Notes under the pieces: generated by a model | Databases searched by the model: none | What the model saw: the letters and a program-made list of their open reading frames with translations, nothing else | What the model was told of the DNA's origin: nothing | Shown here: in pieces, positions 45,340 to 55,873 of the stretch | How positions within the stretch are numbered: the first letter of the stretch is position 1 | How the letters are laid out: every line of letters starts with the position of its first letter | Made by a program: the position numbers and the translations under genes | Origin: Cohnella caldifontis | GTDB taxonomy: Bacteria > Bacillota > Bacilli > Paenibacillales > Paenibacillaceae | Assembly: GCF_029360585.1 (NCBI RefSeq) | Contig: NZ_JAQZSJ010000001.1 | Span: 1 to 64,000, forward strand | Direction of reading: 5' to 3' | DNA length: 64,000 bases

Positions 45340-46181
45340 GGCGTCGCCGCCTCCTCTTCCCACCAGCGTTTGATCAACTCCACCTGGATTTTATGCGTCC
45401 CGCTTATGTCCGTTGGCGTTTCGAGCAGCAGCGGAACCCGGCGGATTTCCGGCGTACGCAGCAAGGCGCGGAATTCCGCCTCGCCGATCCATCCTTCTCC
45501 GATGACGGCGTGCCGGTCCCGGCGGGAACCGGAAGGATACCGGGAATCGTTCAGGTGCACCGCCTCGAGCGCGTCCCAATAACCCAGCTTCCGGGCCCGT
45601 TCCTCGAACCGCCGCCAGGCTCCCGGGGCCCATTCCCCGCTCGCGAACAGGTGGCACGTATCGAGGCAAAAGCCGACGGATTCGGGGAAATCGCACAGGC
45701 CGCGGATTTGGACCAGCTCCTCCGGCGTAACGCCGAAAAGGCCGTGATCTCCCGCCAGGTTTTCCAGCAGGATTTTGGCTTTCCCCTTCCAGGCGGAAGC
45801 CACCGTATTGATCCATTGTATAACATTCCGATAGCCTTGCAACAGATCCGGGCCTTTATAGACGCCGAAATGCACGACGACGCCAACCGAGCCGCAAGCC
45901 TCCGCGATGTCCAGATCGTTCCGCGTGGATTGGGCCATCCGGGCTGCGTCTTCGCCTTCGGCGGCCGGATTCACCGGATAAGGACCGTGGGCGACCGATA
46001 CCATGCCGCGTTCCCGGCACCATTCGGCGCAGCTTTCCGCTTCGCGGCGGTCGAACGCCTTGATTTGGAGGCTGCGGGGGTTTTTCGGAAAATACTGAAA
46101 GGCGGTCCCTCCGATGGAGGCCGCCCGGACCGCCGCGCCCCGGTACCCTTCTCTCGTGCTGACGTGGGCTCCGATGCGCAT
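45336..46181 (-). CDS. nfo: Endonuclease IV (AP endonuclease)
   Basis: The 281-residue product has the EndoIV signatures: IGAHVSTREGY at the N-terminus, AFQYFPKNPRS, VAHGPYPVN, LLENLAGDHGLFG, GFCLDTCHLFASG, and HLNDSRYPSGSRRDRHAVIGEGWIG split into several zinc-ligand blocks. It cuts DNA 5' to abasic sites. It starts 3 bases after mutM, so glycosylase and AP endonuclease of base-excision repair are made together. Confidence 0.96.
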   Translation of the reverse strand: MRIGAHVSTREGYRGAAVRAASIGGTAFQYFPKNPRSLQIKAFDRREAESCAEWCRERGMVSVAHGPYPVNPAAEGEDAARMAQSTRNDLDIAEACGSVGVVVHFGVYKGPDLLQGYRNVIQWINTVASAWKGKAKILLENLAGDHGLFGVTPEELVQIRGLCDFPESVGFCLDTCHLFASGEWAPGAWRRFEERARKLGYWDALEAVHLNDSRYPSGSRRDRHAVIGEGWIGEAEFRALLRTPEIRRVPLLLETPTDISGTHKIQVELIKRWWEEEAATP

Positions 46182-46184
46182 CGG

Positions 46185-47003
46185 TTATTCCGCCTTTTGG
46201 CAATGGGGACAGTAAAACATTTTGCGGCCGGCCAACTCTTCCTTGACGATCGGCGTGCCGCAGCGGACGCAAGGCTCCCCTTCCCGGTCGTATACCCGGC
46301 AGCGGCTGTCGTAACCCCCGGTCAAGCGATCGTTCGGCGTCAGCGGCTTGTCCATGTACCCTCCGTAGGAGGCGGCCTCCGCCAGTACTTTCTTCATCGA
46401 GCCGTAGAGCCGCTCAACCGTCTCCCCGTCCAGCGAAGGCACGGCCGTTCCCGGGTACACGAACGCGTCGAAGCAGATTTCGTCGCTGTAGCAATTCCCG
46501 ATGCCCGACACCAGCTTCTGGTCCGTCAGGACCGATTTCAGCTTGCCGCGCCTTGCCGCCAGCCGGCTGCGGAACGCGTCCGGCGTCAGCCGCGGATCGA
46601 ACGGATCGGGTCCTAACGGCTTTAGCTCTTCGTTCGCCTGCTTGGCGCTCATCCGGTGCAGATGCCCGAGCCGCAGCCCGCCGAAATACAGATGGTCCCC
46701 GTCGTCGAATTCCAGAATGATCTGGAACGCGTCGTCTTCCTTGGGACCTTCCGGCCCGCAGGCCAGCCAGCCCCCCAGCATCAAATGAAGCAGCAGGCGG
46801 TTCCCGTCGTCCAGGTGGAATACGAGTTGTTTGCCCCTGCGTTCCACGAACAGGATGCGTGTCCCCGTTACGCCAGCAACGAACGCGTCCTCCGGCTCAT
46901 TGATCGATTTGGCCCGGTTCACGGTGGCGCGAACGATTTTGCGGCCGCACAGGCGGTCGTTCAGCAATCTGCGGTACGTTTCCATTTCCGGCCATTCCGG
47001 CAT
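46185..47003 (-). CDS. mutM: Formamidopyrimidine-DNA glycosylase
   Basis: The 272-residue product has the catalytic Pro2 and Glu3 in MPEWPEMET, the conserved Lys in KPLTPND, GIGNCYSDEI as the helix-two-turn-helix, and a C-terminal zinc finger of CVRCG plus CPHCQ. It removes oxidised purines such as 8-oxoguanine. The N-terminal variant with Trp4 is typical of a Firmicute Fpg/Nei subgroup, so substrate range may differ from E. coli MutM. Confidence 0.95.
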   Translation of the reverse strand: MPEWPEMETYRRLLNDRLCGRKIVRATVNRAKSINEPEDAFVAGVTGTRILFVERRGKQLVFHLDDGNRLLLHLMLGGWLACGPEGPKEDDAFQIILEFDDGDHLYFGGLRLGHLHRMSAKQANEELKPLGPDPFDPRLTPDAFRSRLAARRGKLKSVLTDQKLVSGIGNCYSDEICFDAFVYPGTAVPSLDGETVERLYGSMKKVLAEAASYGGYMDKPLTPNDRLTGGYDSRCRVYDREGEPCVRCGTPIVKEELAGRKMFYCPHCQKAE

Positions 47004-47060
47004 GGTGATCTTCCCTTCCTATGTACGATAAAGGCAGTCGTCCGGCCAGACGCCGGGGCG

Positions 47061-47927
47061 TTACATCATGCCGTGATGCAGCAGCAATCGCCTCAGCTCG
47101 TCCAGTCCGGCGCACACCGCGTTCGGAAACGCCTCGGCACGGCGGCAAGACGATTCCCAGTCCGACGCCGAGCAGACGCCGGTCAACGTGAGCACGGACG
47201 GACAGCCCGCCCGAACGGCCGCGGCGATGTCGGTCAGCGGATTGTCTCCGACGACCCAAACCTGTTCGGCCGCGAGTCCTGCCCGCTTCAGGGCGTAATC
47301 CATCAAGATGGACGAAGGCTTGCCGATGACCGTCGGCTCATGCCCGGAGGCGGCGCGCAGCGCGGCCCCGATGCTTCCCGCGCCGGGGATTAAGCCGCCG
47401 TCCGAAGGCAGCGCGAGATCCGGATTGGTCAAGACGAATGCCGCTCCGGACCGGATCCGCGCGGACGCGGCGGCCAATTTGGCGTACGTGAGCAACCGGT
47501 CGATCCCTTGCACGACCAGATCCGCCCGTTCGCCGATATCCGCCGCCTCGTCCAGCACGCGGATGCCGGCTTCGGCCAACGCTTGCTTGAGACCCGGTTC
47601 ACCGATCACGTATGCGGCCGCCCCGGGAAACTCGGCCGCGGCATAGTCCGCTGCGGCCAGAGACGAAGTCACGACCTGCTCGCGGACTGCCGGGATCCCC
47701 ATCTCCCGAAGATGTTCCGCCACATCTTCCGGCGTGCGGGAAGAATTGTTGGTCACGAACCAATGCGGAACGCCCCGCTCGGCAAGTTGCGCGATCAAGC
47801 GGTCCGCGTCAGGCACCCGCTCCTTCCCCCGGTACAACGTGCCGTCCAAATCGAAAAGCAGGCCCCGGGGCTTCGGCAAGGGGGAAAGCAAGTTCCATGG
47901 CTCCCCCGGTAAACCTTCCGCGTTCAT
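47061..47927 (-). CDS. NagD-type HAD sugar/nucleotide phosphatase
   Basis: ATG at 47927 overlaps the mrfB stop (ATGA) and follows GGAGGCAGAACGG, giving 288 residues. HAD motif I is LLFDLDGTLYRG, motif II FVTNNSSRTPEDV, and motif IV VVGDNPLTDIAAA; GKPSS marks the NagD/4-nitrophenylphosphatase branch. It would dephosphorylate a small metabolite. Fifty-seven bases separate it from mutM. Confidence 0.92.
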   Translation of the reverse strand: MNAEGLPGEPWNLLSPLPKPRGLLFDLDGTLYRGKERVPDADRLIAQLAERGVPHWFVTNNSSRTPEDVAEHLREMGIPAVREQVVTSSLAAADYAAAEFPGAAAYVIGEPGLKQALAEAGIRVLDEAADIGERADLVVQGIDRLLTYAKLAAASARIRSGAAFVLTNPDLALPSDGGLIPGAGSIGAALRAASGHEPTVIGKPSSILMDYALKRAGLAAEQVWVVGDNPLTDIAAAVRAGCPSVLTLTGVCSASDWESSCRRAEAFPNAVCAGLDELRRLLLHHGMM

Positions 47928-49360
47928 CCGTTCTGCCTCCATCCCCATATGGCTTCAACTTCGCTGCCGGCGGTGTCAGGAACGACCGGCCGGCGGTCCA
48001 ACTTGCGCTTCAAGCGATCGATCCGCCGTACGAGCCGCGCTTTCTCTTCTTGGGCCGCCGAAGACGCCCGAAACGCGGACAATCGCCGGACGGTCAATTC
48101 CAGCGCAGTATTCGCGTACCGCAGCGCGAGCCCGTAATCTTTGGTTTTGTGTTCGTAGTACATCGCTAACTCCAAATGCGCTTCGATCCTCGGCAGCCGC
48201 GAGCTTTCCGCGAACGCGGCCGCTTGCTGCCAGAGCGCCAGCGCGCTCTCCAGGTTGCCGAGCCGCTTGTACCTGGCCGCGAGCGCCAGCCGCCAGCCGA
48301 TCTCGCTGCCGTCTTCCGCGGGTTCCGGTTCCGCAGCCAGCAGATCGTACATCCTCATCGCATCCTCGCTTCGGCCGTGCTGCTCCAGCCAAGCGCCGGT
48401 CCGGAACCGTTCCTCCGCGTCGTCCGGCACGGGAACGGCATCCCCCAACCGGCCCGCGAGCAGGTGTCCGAAATGGACGGCCAGCGCGGCCAGCGTCAGC
48501 ACGTCCTTCTCATTATGGACATAGACGCCCGAAAGATGCTCCGCGTTCCCGTCCGACAAGAAGCGCATGTACAGCTCGGGAGCCAGGGAGCCCGGCACGT
48601 CCTCTCCCCGGACGATGCCGAGCCTTTCCTCCTCTACCGTGCCGAGGCGGCAAGTCGGCAGCGTGTTTTTCCACAACGCGCGCGCCGGATGGAGAAAATC
48701 CAAATGCCCCGGTTCGGGCCCGCTGCGACGCCATCCGTTCAAGATGAACCGATTTGCCAGCACCGGCCAATCGAATGACCTTCCGTTGTAGGTGACCAGA
48801 TGCGTCACGCCCTGAAACCGCGTCAGCAGCCAGGTCAGCATCGCCCTCTCTTCGCCGGGGTGACGGATCAGGGTCTGCTCGACCACGAACGCCCGGTCCG
48901 TATAGCGGCCGATCCCGATCATGAAAGGCACGTTGCCCGCGCCCACGCCAAGGCCGGTCGTCTCCGTATCCAAGAACAGCAAGCCGGCGGCTTGCGGCAC
49001 GGGCGTCTCCCCGGGATCGGCCGGCACGCGGCGCGAACCTCTGCGGATGCCGTTCTGGCGGCACGCCACCGGATGCAGCAACGGGGCGACGCCGAACAGT
49101 TCCTCCAGTCCGCAGCGCCCATGCTTGTAAGGCAGCGGATAAACGATCCGCCGCAGCAGGAACGATCCGGCCTCGTTCGTCTCTTCCGTCACGCCCAACC
49201 GGCGAAAGCCCGGATGCAGACGATCTTCACCCGGCTGCGTGCCTGCAACTGCCGCCCCTGAATCCCCATCGCGTTCCGCCTGCGCTTCCGCTTCCCGGCT
49301 CGCCTCCGCCGCCCGGGCGGTTTGGCGCAGCCGTTCAAGCCGCTCCTTGAGCCCGCTCAT
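47924..49360 (-). CDS. mrfB: MrfB/YprB, DnaQ-like exonuclease
   Basis: The 478-residue product has a DEDD exonuclease domain (FLDTETTGLG near residue 128, YNGRSFDWPVL, HNEKDVLTLA) and a C-terminal TPR-like helical part (LALAARYKRLGNLESALALW). It matches B. subtilis MrfB (YprB), which acts with the helicase MrfA in repair of mitomycin C damage. It overlaps mrfA by 4 bases. Confidence 0.93.
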   Translation of the reverse strand: MSGLKERLERLRQTARAAEASREAEAQAERDGDSGAAVAGTQPGEDRLHPGFRRLGVTEETNEAGSFLLRRIVYPLPYKHGRCGLEELFGVAPLLHPVACRQNGIRRGSRRVPADPGETPVPQAAGLLFLDTETTGLGVGAGNVPFMIGIGRYTDRAFVVEQTLIRHPGEERAMLTWLLTRFQGVTHLVTYNGRSFDWPVLANRFILNGWRRSGPEPGHLDFLHPARALWKNTLPTCRLGTVEEERLGIVRGEDVPGSLAPELYMRFLSDGNAEHLSGVYVHNEKDVLTLAALAVHFGHLLAGRLGDAVPVPDDAEERFRTGAWLEQHGRSEDAMRMYDLLAAEPEPAEDGSEIGWRLALAARYKRLGNLESALALWQQAAAFAESSRLPRIEAHLELAMYYEHKTKDYGLALRYANTALELTVRRLSAFRASSAAQEEKARLVRRIDRLKRKLDRRPVVPDTAGSEVEAIWGWRQNG

Positions 49361-51642
49361 GCCGGCGCTCCCGCGCTTTCCAGCAGCGACAGCGCCAAAT
49401 CCTTGCCCAGCAGCCCGACTTCCTCGATCGGTCCGACGCAGGCCGGGCAGCCGCTTTGGCAGCCGCAGCCGCGGATCAGATGCCCGGCTTCCCGCAGGAT
49501 ATCGTCGTGCAGGTCGTACAGCCGCCGGCTGAGGCCGATGCCGCCCGGATAGCGGTCATAGAAATAGATCGTCGGCCGCTTATTATGGACGTCCTTCACT
49601 TGCGGCACGACGCGAATGTCGAGCGGATCGCACATGAGATGCAGCGGCGCCAAATGCACCAGAACGTTGGCCAGGCCGAGCAGCGCCATCTGCATGTCGT
49701 TGGCGGAGCGTTTCGCCGTCTCTTCCTCGGAGAAGGAGAACCAGTACCCGCTCGTATGCAGCTCTTCTTCCGGCAGGTGGATCGGACCGGAGCCGATGTT
49801 CTCGTGCGTGCGCAGGCGGATTTTTTTGAAAATGGTCGGTTTGGCCGTCACCATCACTTCGCCGTATTGCCGGAGCAGCGGACCGGATTCCCGCTCCTGG
49901 TCGACGTGCAGCACCTTCAGCTCCGTGGCCAGGTTGGCGTCGGTGAAATAGTCGACGTTGACCTCGCGCACGTAAGCTTTCTTCTCGGGGTAGTCCAGCT
50001 TCTCCACCTGGTATTGTACCCCTTCGTGCAAGTAAATCGCTTCCTCGTGGATGAGCGTCGGGGCGCTGAACCGGTCTACCTCGCCCAGCACGCGGTGCCC
50101 TTCCGTCATGTCGATGATGACGAAGTTCTCCTGCGCGGCGGAACGCAAGGAAATATTGTGGGCGGGGAATCCCTGCTCCATCCAGTACCATCTGCTGCCG
50201 ACCCGATGCAGCACCTTCTCCTCCGCCAGAAACTCGAGCAGGTCGGACAGCTTCTCCTCGCCGAACGCGTCGCCTTCTTCGAAAGGCAGCTCGTAAGCGG
50301 CGCATTTGACATGGTCGAGCAGGATCAGCAGATTGTCCGGGTGAATGCGCGCTTCCTCCGGCGGCCGGCCCAGAAAATAATCCGGGTTCTGGATCAAATA
50401 CTGGTCGAGCGGATTCGAGCTGGCGACGAGGAACGTGATCGAGCTCCCATGCCGCCGCCCCGCCCGGCCCGACTGCTGCCACGTGCTCGCGATCGAGCCC
50501 GGATAGCCGTTCAGCACGCACGCCTGCAGTTGGCCGATGTCGATGCCGAGCTCCAGCGCGTTCGTGCTGACGACGCCGCGGATTTCCCCGCTGCGCAGCC
50601 CGCGTTCGATTTCCCGCCGCAGCTTGGGCAAATATCCGCCCCGGTAGCCGCGGATCGATTTCGGACCGAGCTCCCGCTTCACGAGTTCCTGCAGGTAGGT
50701 GAGCAGGATTTCCACCCGAACGCGGCTGCGGGCGAACACGATCGTCTGGATTCCGTCCTTGAGCAGCAAGCCTGCGAGCCTCTGCGATTCCAGCACGCTG
50801 CTGCGGCGGATGCCCAACTGTTTGTTCACGACGGGAGGATTGTAGAACACGAGGTGTTTCTCGCCCGCCGGAGCGCCGTTATCGTCGTTGAGAAGGGTCG
50901 GTTCGCCGATCAGCCGTTCGGCGTGCTCCTTCGGGTTGCGGATCGTCGCGGACGCGCACAGGAACTGCGGGTTGCTGCCGTAAAACCGGCAAATCCGCTT
51001 CAGGCGCCGGATCACGTTCGCCACGTGGCTTCCGAATACCCCGCGGTACGCATGCAGCTCGTCGATGACGATGTACTTGACGTTTTCGAACAGCTTGACC
51101 CATTTCGTATGGTGCGGCAGGATCGCCGAATGCAGCATGTCCGGGTTCGTCACGACGATGTGGCCGGCGTTGCGGATGACCTGCCGGACCGTCGGCGGCG
51201 TATCTCCGTCGTAGGTATGGGTCTTGATATCGACGTCCATCAGGTTCGCCATTTCCTGCAGCTCGGCCACCTGGTCCTGCGCGAGCGCTTTCGTCGGAAA
51301 CAAATACAGCGCCCGGGCGCTGTCGTCGCTTAAGATCGCTTGGAGCACCGGCAAGTTGTAGCAGAGCGTTTTGCCCGAGGCGGTCGGGGTCACGGTGACG
51401 ACGTTGCGACCCGCCGCCGTGCCGCGGAACGCCGCCGCCTGGTGCGTATACAGCTCGCGGATGCCCTTGGCGGCGAGCGCGCCCGCGAGCTTAGGATGGA
51501 TCTCGCCCGGCATCGGCACGGTGCGCGGCGGCTTCGCCGGCTGCGTATGCCAGAACGTCACGTTTTCCATGATTTCCGGCCGGGCGCGAAGCTCGGAGAT
51601 CCACTCCTCCATCGATTCGGTTTTGCCCGTCAATCGGTTCAC
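49357..51642 (-). CDS. mrfA: MrfA/YprA, DEAD-box-type repair helicase
   Basis: I prefer GTG at 51642, ten bases after GGGAGG, giving 761 residues; ATG at 51660 is the alternative. A promoter centred near 51748 rules out the longer frame to 51855. Motifs: PTASGKTLCY (Walker A), FPTKALAQDQ, VIDELHAYRG, CASATI, and GRAGRRHGSS. The C-terminal DUF1998-type cysteines are seen in GCGCQSGCPACVG. MrfA unwinds DNA in mitomycin-damage repair. It is the first of nine packed genes. Confidence 0.93.
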   Translation of the reverse strand: MNRLTGKTESMEEWISELRARPEIMENVTFWHTQPAKPPRTVPMPGEIHPKLAGALAAKGIRELYTHQAAAFRGTAAGRNVVTVTPTASGKTLCYNLPVLQAILSDDSARALYLFPTKALAQDQVAELQEMANLMDVDIKTHTYDGDTPPTVRQVIRNAGHIVVTNPDMLHSAILPHHTKWVKLFENVKYIVIDELHAYRGVFGSHVANVIRRLKRICRFYGSNPQFLCASATIRNPKEHAERLIGEPTLLNDDNGAPAGEKHLVFYNPPVVNKQLGIRRSSVLESQRLAGLLLKDGIQTIVFARSRVRVEILLTYLQELVKRELGPKSIRGYRGGYLPKLRREIERGLRSGEIRGVVSTNALELGIDIGQLQACVLNGYPGSIASTWQQSGRAGRRHGSSITFLVASSNPLDQYLIQNPDYFLGRPPEEARIHPDNLLILLDHVKCAAYELPFEEGDAFGEEKLSDLLEFLAEEKVLHRVGSRWYWMEQGFPAHNISLRSAAQENFVIIDMTEGHRVLGEVDRFSAPTLIHEEAIYLHEGVQYQVEKLDYPEKKAYVREVNVDYFTDANLATELKVLHVDQERESGPLLRQYGEVMVTAKPTIFKKIRLRTHENIGSGPIHLPEEELHTSGYWFSFSEEETAKRSANDMQMALLGLANVLVHLAPLHLMCDPLDIRVVPQVKDVHNKRPTIYFYDRYPGGIGLSRRLYDLHDDILREAGHLIRGCGCQSGCPACVGPIEEVGLLGKDLALSLLESAGAPA

Positions 51643-51733
51643 GTTTCTTCCGCCTCCCATGGTCGTTTTCCGTTTCGCGTTCCTATGTAAACGACGCTTC
51701 GATCGGATCAAAGTGCTATGCCGCGTTTCTTGT

Positions 51734-51762
51734 ATTGTACAGAATATATGTTCGCACGGCAA
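51734..51762 (-). promoter_or_regulatory. mrfA promoter with LexA-like box in the spacer
   Basis: On the minus strand TTGCCG (51762-51757) and TACAAT (51739-51734) are 17 bases apart. The spacer contains CGAACATATATTCT (51754-51741), which resembles the Firmicute SOS box CGAAC-N4-GTTCG. One half-site is perfect and the other has two mismatches. The rest of the gap (51763-52053) shows no gene; the tlp promoter should lie there. Confidence 0.6.
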
Positions 51763-52053
51763 TCGATCCTCGAGGGGATTCGATATTTCCCGCCAAACGG
51801 TCCGGACGTGCGCCAGCCGCAGCTTTTTGGATGCCATTCTTCCGAATTGCCGCACAATTTCGACAAGTTAGCCTCTTCCATGCCGTCAATTCCGCCTCCG
51901 AATCGCGCCGATTCCCCCGGACATGACACGGCGTGTCGGGTTCTGCGCTTTCCCGGGAAAAGTTTTTCGTTTCCGCATAAAGCCGAACGCGGGATGCCAT
52001 CCTATCCCACGGGTTCAAGCATCCTTATCACCCCATTAAAGGAGCGGAATATG

Positions 52054-52269
52054 ATGGCCAAGCCGGACGACCGTTCGGACAACGTGGAAAAGCTGCAGGA
52101 CATGGTCCAGGACACGATCCAGAACCTCGAGGAATCCGAAGAATACCTGGATGAGCACGGCGAAGAGATCGCTCCCCAAGAGCGGGAAGCCATCCGGCAA
52201 AACAACGAGAATCGCCGCCAAAGCATCGAGGGCTTCCGCGAAGAAATCAAAGACGAAGCCCGCGAATAA
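52054..52269 (+). CDS. tlp: Small acid-soluble spore protein Tlp
   Basis: This 71-residue protein begins MAKPDDRSDNVEKLQDMVQ and ends FREEIKDEARE, the diagnostic Tlp pattern. It is almost wholly helical and acidic. Tlp is packed in the spore core, so its presence shows the organism sporulates. A preceding in-frame ATG at 52051 could be used instead; AAAGGAG suits both. It is monocistronic. Confidence 0.93.
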   Translation: MAKPDDRSDNVEKLQDMVQDTIQNLEESEEYLDEHGEEIAPQEREAIRQNNENRRQSIEGFREEIKDEARE

Positions 52270-52284
52270 AAACCAGAGGCAAGC

Positions 52285-52322
52285 AAACGGGAGATCTCAG
52301 CGCGGAGACCTCCCGTTTTTTC
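52285..52322 (+). terminator. Bidirectional terminator between tlp and metH
   Basis: AAACGGGAGATCTC faces GAGACCTCCCGTTT, followed by T on the plus strand and with an A-rich left side for the minus strand. The convergent metH stop is at 52335. Confidence 0.8.
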
Positions 52323-52334
52323 TGCCCGATTTCC

Positions 52335-55300
52335 TTACGTTTTTTCCACGTTGAAGTACTGCGCCTCCGGATGGGCGAATACCATCGCGGAGACCGACGC
52401 TTCCGGGTCCATCATGAAGCCTTCGGTCAGCTCGACGCCGATATCCTCCGGATGCATGAGCTCGAACAGCGGCTGCTGCATTTCCAGATCCGGGCAGGCC
52501 GGATACCCGAAAGAGACGCGGATGCCCTGGTAGCGGGCCCCGAACCGCTGCTTCATCGTCATTTCGAGGGGATCGGGGAAACCCCAACGGTCCCGCATGA
52601 GCTGGTGCACCCGCTCCGCCAGCCCTTCCGCCGTCTCAAGCGCGGAAGCCAGCAGCGCGTGGGAACGCAGGTAATCCCCGCTTTCCTTCCAGATCTCCGC
52701 CTGCGCGCGGGCTCCCGGCCCCGCCGTGACGACCAGGAAGCCGACCGTATCCATGACGCCGCTGTCCACCGATTTGAGGAAATCGGCCAGACAGAGGAAC
52801 GGCTCCACCTGCTGCCGGGGGAACGAGAACCGTTTCAGAACGGTTCCCGGATGTTCCGGATCGTAAACGAGAATGTCGTTGCCGTCCGATTGCGCCGGGA
52901 AGAAGCGGTACATCGCCTGCGGCTTCAGCCAGCCCTTGCTCTCGGCTTCGCGGAGCAGTCCGTCGATCGTTTCCTTCAGCTGGACCGTCCGTTCGTCTCC
53001 GGCCGCCAGCAATTCCTCGACGTTGCCCTTCAGCCCCAAGTGGTGACCCATCAGCATCTGCATATTCACGTACGGATACACTTGGGACAACGGAACGTCC
53101 CTTAGCACGTGCCGCTCGAAATCCGGCGCGCGGAACACCGGGGCGTCCTGCGAAACGTTCGAGCGGCGGGCGCGGGTCAGCTCCGGCAAATCTTTCGGCT
53201 TCTCCGACTCATCCGCCAGCTTGGCCAATGCGGCACGCTGCTCTTCGGCGATGCGGGCCTTCTGCTCGGGATCGCTGAGCTGATTGGCCAAATCGAGCCC
53301 TTCCATCGCGTCTTTCGCGTACAGCACGATGCCTTCGTACTCGGGCGCGATCCGCGTTTTCGTGAACTTGCGGGTGAGCGCCGCCCCCCCCACGAGAATC
53401 GGCACGTCGATGCCCGAGGCGCGCAAATCCTGGGCGGTGAGCACCATCTGCTGGGCCGACTTGACGAGCAGCCCCGACAAGCCGATCGCGTCGGGTTTCT
53501 CGGCCCGGTACGCTTCGATCAATTGCTCCGGCGGCACCTTGATGCCGAGGTTGATGATCCGGTAGCCGTTATTGGAAAGGATGATCTCCACCAGGTTTTT
53601 GCCGATGTCGTGCACGTCGCCCTTTACGGTGGCGAGCATGATGGAGCCTTTGGTCGCCGACTCGTTCTTCTCCATGTGCGGTTCAAGATGGGCCACGGCG
53701 GCTTTCATGACCTCGGCGCTTTGCAGCACTTCCGCGACGATCAGCTCGTTGTTGTTGAACAGGCGGCCCACTTCCGACATCCCGTCCATGAGCGGACCGT
53801 TGATGATGTCCAGCGGCGCGTATTTTTGCAGCGCTTCGTCGAGGTCGGGAATGAGGCCTTCCTTGCTGCCTTCCACGACGTAACCCGCCAGCCGTTCTTC
53901 GAGCGGCAGGTCGGTTTTCTTTTCCTTCTTCTCGACCTTCTTCTCCCGGAACGCGGCGACGAACGCGGCAAGCGTCTCGTCGTTCGTGTCGTACAGCAGC
54001 TCCTCCGCCAGACGCCGCTCCTCCTCCGGAATCGAAGCATAGCGCTCCAGCTTTTCGGTATTGACGATGGCGTAGTCCAGTCCGGCTTTCGTGCATTCGT
54101 ACAGGAAGACGGAGTTCAGCACCTCGCGGCCCGCTTCCGGCAAGCCGAACGAAATGTTGCTGATGCCCAGGATCGTCTGGCACTTCGGCAGCGCCTGCTT
54201 GATCAGGCGGATGCCCTCGACCGTCTCCTTGGCGGAGCCGATGTACTGTTCGTCTCCCGTACCCACGGGAAACACGAGCGGGTCGAAAATGAGGTCTTCC
54301 GATTTCAGGCCGTACTTGTTCACGAGCAGGTCATGGGACCGGATCGCGACCTGCAGCTTGTCTTCGCGGGAGATCGCCTGCCCCCGTTCGTCGATCGTGC
54401 CGACGACGACCGCGGCGCCGTACCGGTGAATGATCGGAACGACCTTTTCGAACTTCTCCTCGCCGTCCTCCAGATTGATCGAGTTGATGATCGATTTCCC
54501 TTGGATATACTGCAAGGACATATCGACCACGGCCGGATCCGTCGAGTCGATCATGAACGGGACTTTGACTTTCTTGGTCACGAAGGACAGAAACTCCTTC
54601 ATGTCGGACGTCTCGTCCCGGTCCGGGTCCTGCAGGCACACGTCGATGACGTGCGCGCCGTTCTTCACTTGGGCGCGGGCGATTTCGGACGCTTCCTCGT
54701 ACTTCTTCTCGGCGATCAGCCGCTTGAACTTGCGCGAGCCGAGCACGTTGGTCCGTTCGCCGACCATATAGGGCCGGTTGGCGTCCTCGATATACACCGT
54801 CTCGATGCCGGAAACCGCGGGCGGGTGTTCCCCTTCCACGCCGCGGGGCGACATATCCTTCATGGCTTCCGCCATCGCGGCGATATGGGCCGGCGTCGTG
54901 CCGCAGCAGCCGCCGACCACGTTGAGCCAGCCTTGTTCGGCGAATCCACGCAGCTTCGCGGCAAGCGATTCCGGCGTCTCGTGGTAATGGCCGTTCTCGT
55001 CGGGCATGCCCGCGTTCGGATAACAGCTGACCGCGGACCGCGCGATGCCGGACAACGTCCGGATATGGTCCCGCATGAACTCCGGCCCCGTCGAACAGTT
55101 CAGTCCGACCGAAATCGGCTTCAGGTGCTCCAGCGAAACATAGAACGATTCGATGTTCTGGCCGGCCAGCGTCGTCCCCATCGGCTCGATCGTGCCGCTG
55201 ATCATGATCGGAAGTTCGATGCCGGTATCGCGGAACGCGTCGCGGACGCCGATGCTGGCCGCTTTGACGTTGAGCGTGTCCTGGCTCGTCTCGATGAGGA

Positions 55301-55775
55301 TGCAGTCGACGCCGCCTTCGATCAGCGCGGCCGCCTGCTCCCGATAGCTGTCGACAAGCTCCCCGAACGTGATGCCGCCGGTGACCGAGAGCGTTTTGGT
55401 CGTCGGTCCGATCGCGCCCGCCGCGTAACGCGGCCATTGTTCCGTCGAATATTTGTCGCAGGCTTCCCGTGCCAGGCGGGCCGCCGCGAGATTGATTTCC
55501 TTTGCCTTCTCCGGGATGTCGTACTCCGCCAGCACGACGCTGGTGGCCCCGAACGTATTCGTCTCGACGATATCCGCCCCGGCGGCCAAATACGCCTCAT
55601 GAATGCCGGAAATGACGTCCGGACGGGTCAGGACGAGCATCTCGTTGCAGCCTTCCAGCGCTTCTCCCCCGAAATCGTCGGCCGTCAAGCCGGCTTGTTG
55701 GATCATGGTGCCCATCGCGCCGTCGAGGATCATGATTTTACGTGTTAGTCGTTCCTGCAGTGCGGGTTTCCGCAT
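52335..55775 (-). CDS. metH: Cobalamin-dependent methionine synthase
   Basis: At 1146 residues this is a full-length four-module MetH. The homocysteine domain has DGAMGTMIQ and the zinc Cys pair in VGGCCGTTP. The pterin domain has [13 protein letters not shown]. The cobalamin domain has GDVHDIGKN with the His ligand, and the reactivation domain ends [13 protein letters not shown]. It methylates homocysteine using methyl-tetrahydrofolate. It diverges from mtnD. I do not see an S-box or cobalamin riboswitch in its leader. Confidence 0.97.
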   Translation of the reverse strand: MRKPALQERLTRKIMILDGAMGTMIQQAGLTADDFGGEALEGCNEMLVLTRPDVISGIHEAYLAAGADIVETNTFGATSVVLAEYDIPEKAKEINLAAARLAREACDKYSTEQWPRYAAGAIGPTTKTLSVTGGITFGELVDSYREQAAALIEGGVDCILIETSQDTLNVKAASIGVRDAFRDTGIELPIMISGTIEPMGTTLAGQNIESFYVSLEHLKPISVGLNCSTGPEFMRDHIRTLSGIARSAVSCYPNAGMPDENGHYHETPESLAAKLRGFAEQGWLNVVGGCCGTTPAHIAAMAEAMKDMSPRGVEGEHPPAVSGIETVYIEDANRPYMVGERTNVLGSRKFKRLIAEKKYEEASEIARAQVKNGAHVIDVCLQDPDRDETSDMKEFLSFVTKKVKVPFMIDSTDPAVVDMSLQYIQGKSIINSINLEDGEEKFEKVVPIIHRYGAAVVVGTIDERGQAISREDKLQVAIRSHDLLVNKYGLKSEDLIFDPLVFPVGTGDEQYIGSAKETVEGIRLIKQALPKCQTILGISNISFGLPEAGREVLNSVFLYECTKAGLDYAIVNTEKLERYASIPEEERRLAEELLYDTNDETLAAFVAAFREKKVEKKEKKTDLPLEERLAGYVVEGSKEGLIPDLDEALQKYAPLDIINGPLMDGMSEVGRLFNNNELIVAEVLQSAEVMKAAVAHLEPHMEKNESATKGSIMLATVKGDVHDIGKNLVEIILSNNGYRIINLGIKVPPEQLIEAYRAEKPDAIGLSGLLVKSAQQMVLTAQDLRASGIDVPILVGGAALTRKFTKTRIAPEYEGIVLYAKDAMEGLDLANQLSDPEQKARIAEEQRAALAKLADESEKPKDLPELTRARRSNVSQDAPVFRAPDFERHVLRDVPLSQVYPYVNMQMLMGHHLGLKGNVEELLAAGDERTVQLKETIDGLLREAESKGWLKPQAMYRFFPAQSDGNDILVYDPEHPGTVLKRFSFPRQQVEPFLCLADFLKSVDSGVMDTVGFLVVTAGPGARAQAEIWKESGDYLRSHALLASALETAEGLAERVHQLMRDRWGFPDPLEMTMKQRFGARYQGIRVSFGYPACPDLEMQQPLFELMHPEDIGVELTEGFMMDPEASVSAMVFAHPEAQYFNVEKT

Positions 55776-55873
55776 GCGGCATCTTCCTTTCCCAATCCGG
55801 TCAAGCCTTTGCGCCGATAACTATGCCTTAGTGTAGCAGAATCGAAAATGGATGAAAAGAATGAAAACCGCAC

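Noticed and set aside
49456..51333. 625-codon plus-strand frame opposite mrfA
   Set aside because: Antisense shadow of the helicase gene.
49357..51855. Longer mrfA start at 51855
   Set aside because: The added N-terminus spans a clear promoter at 51734-51762 and is rich in unlikely residues; a good ribosome binding site precedes 51642.
53109..55748. 879-codon plus-strand frame opposite metH
   Set aside because: Antisense shadow of a full-length metH, no domain or ribosome binding site.
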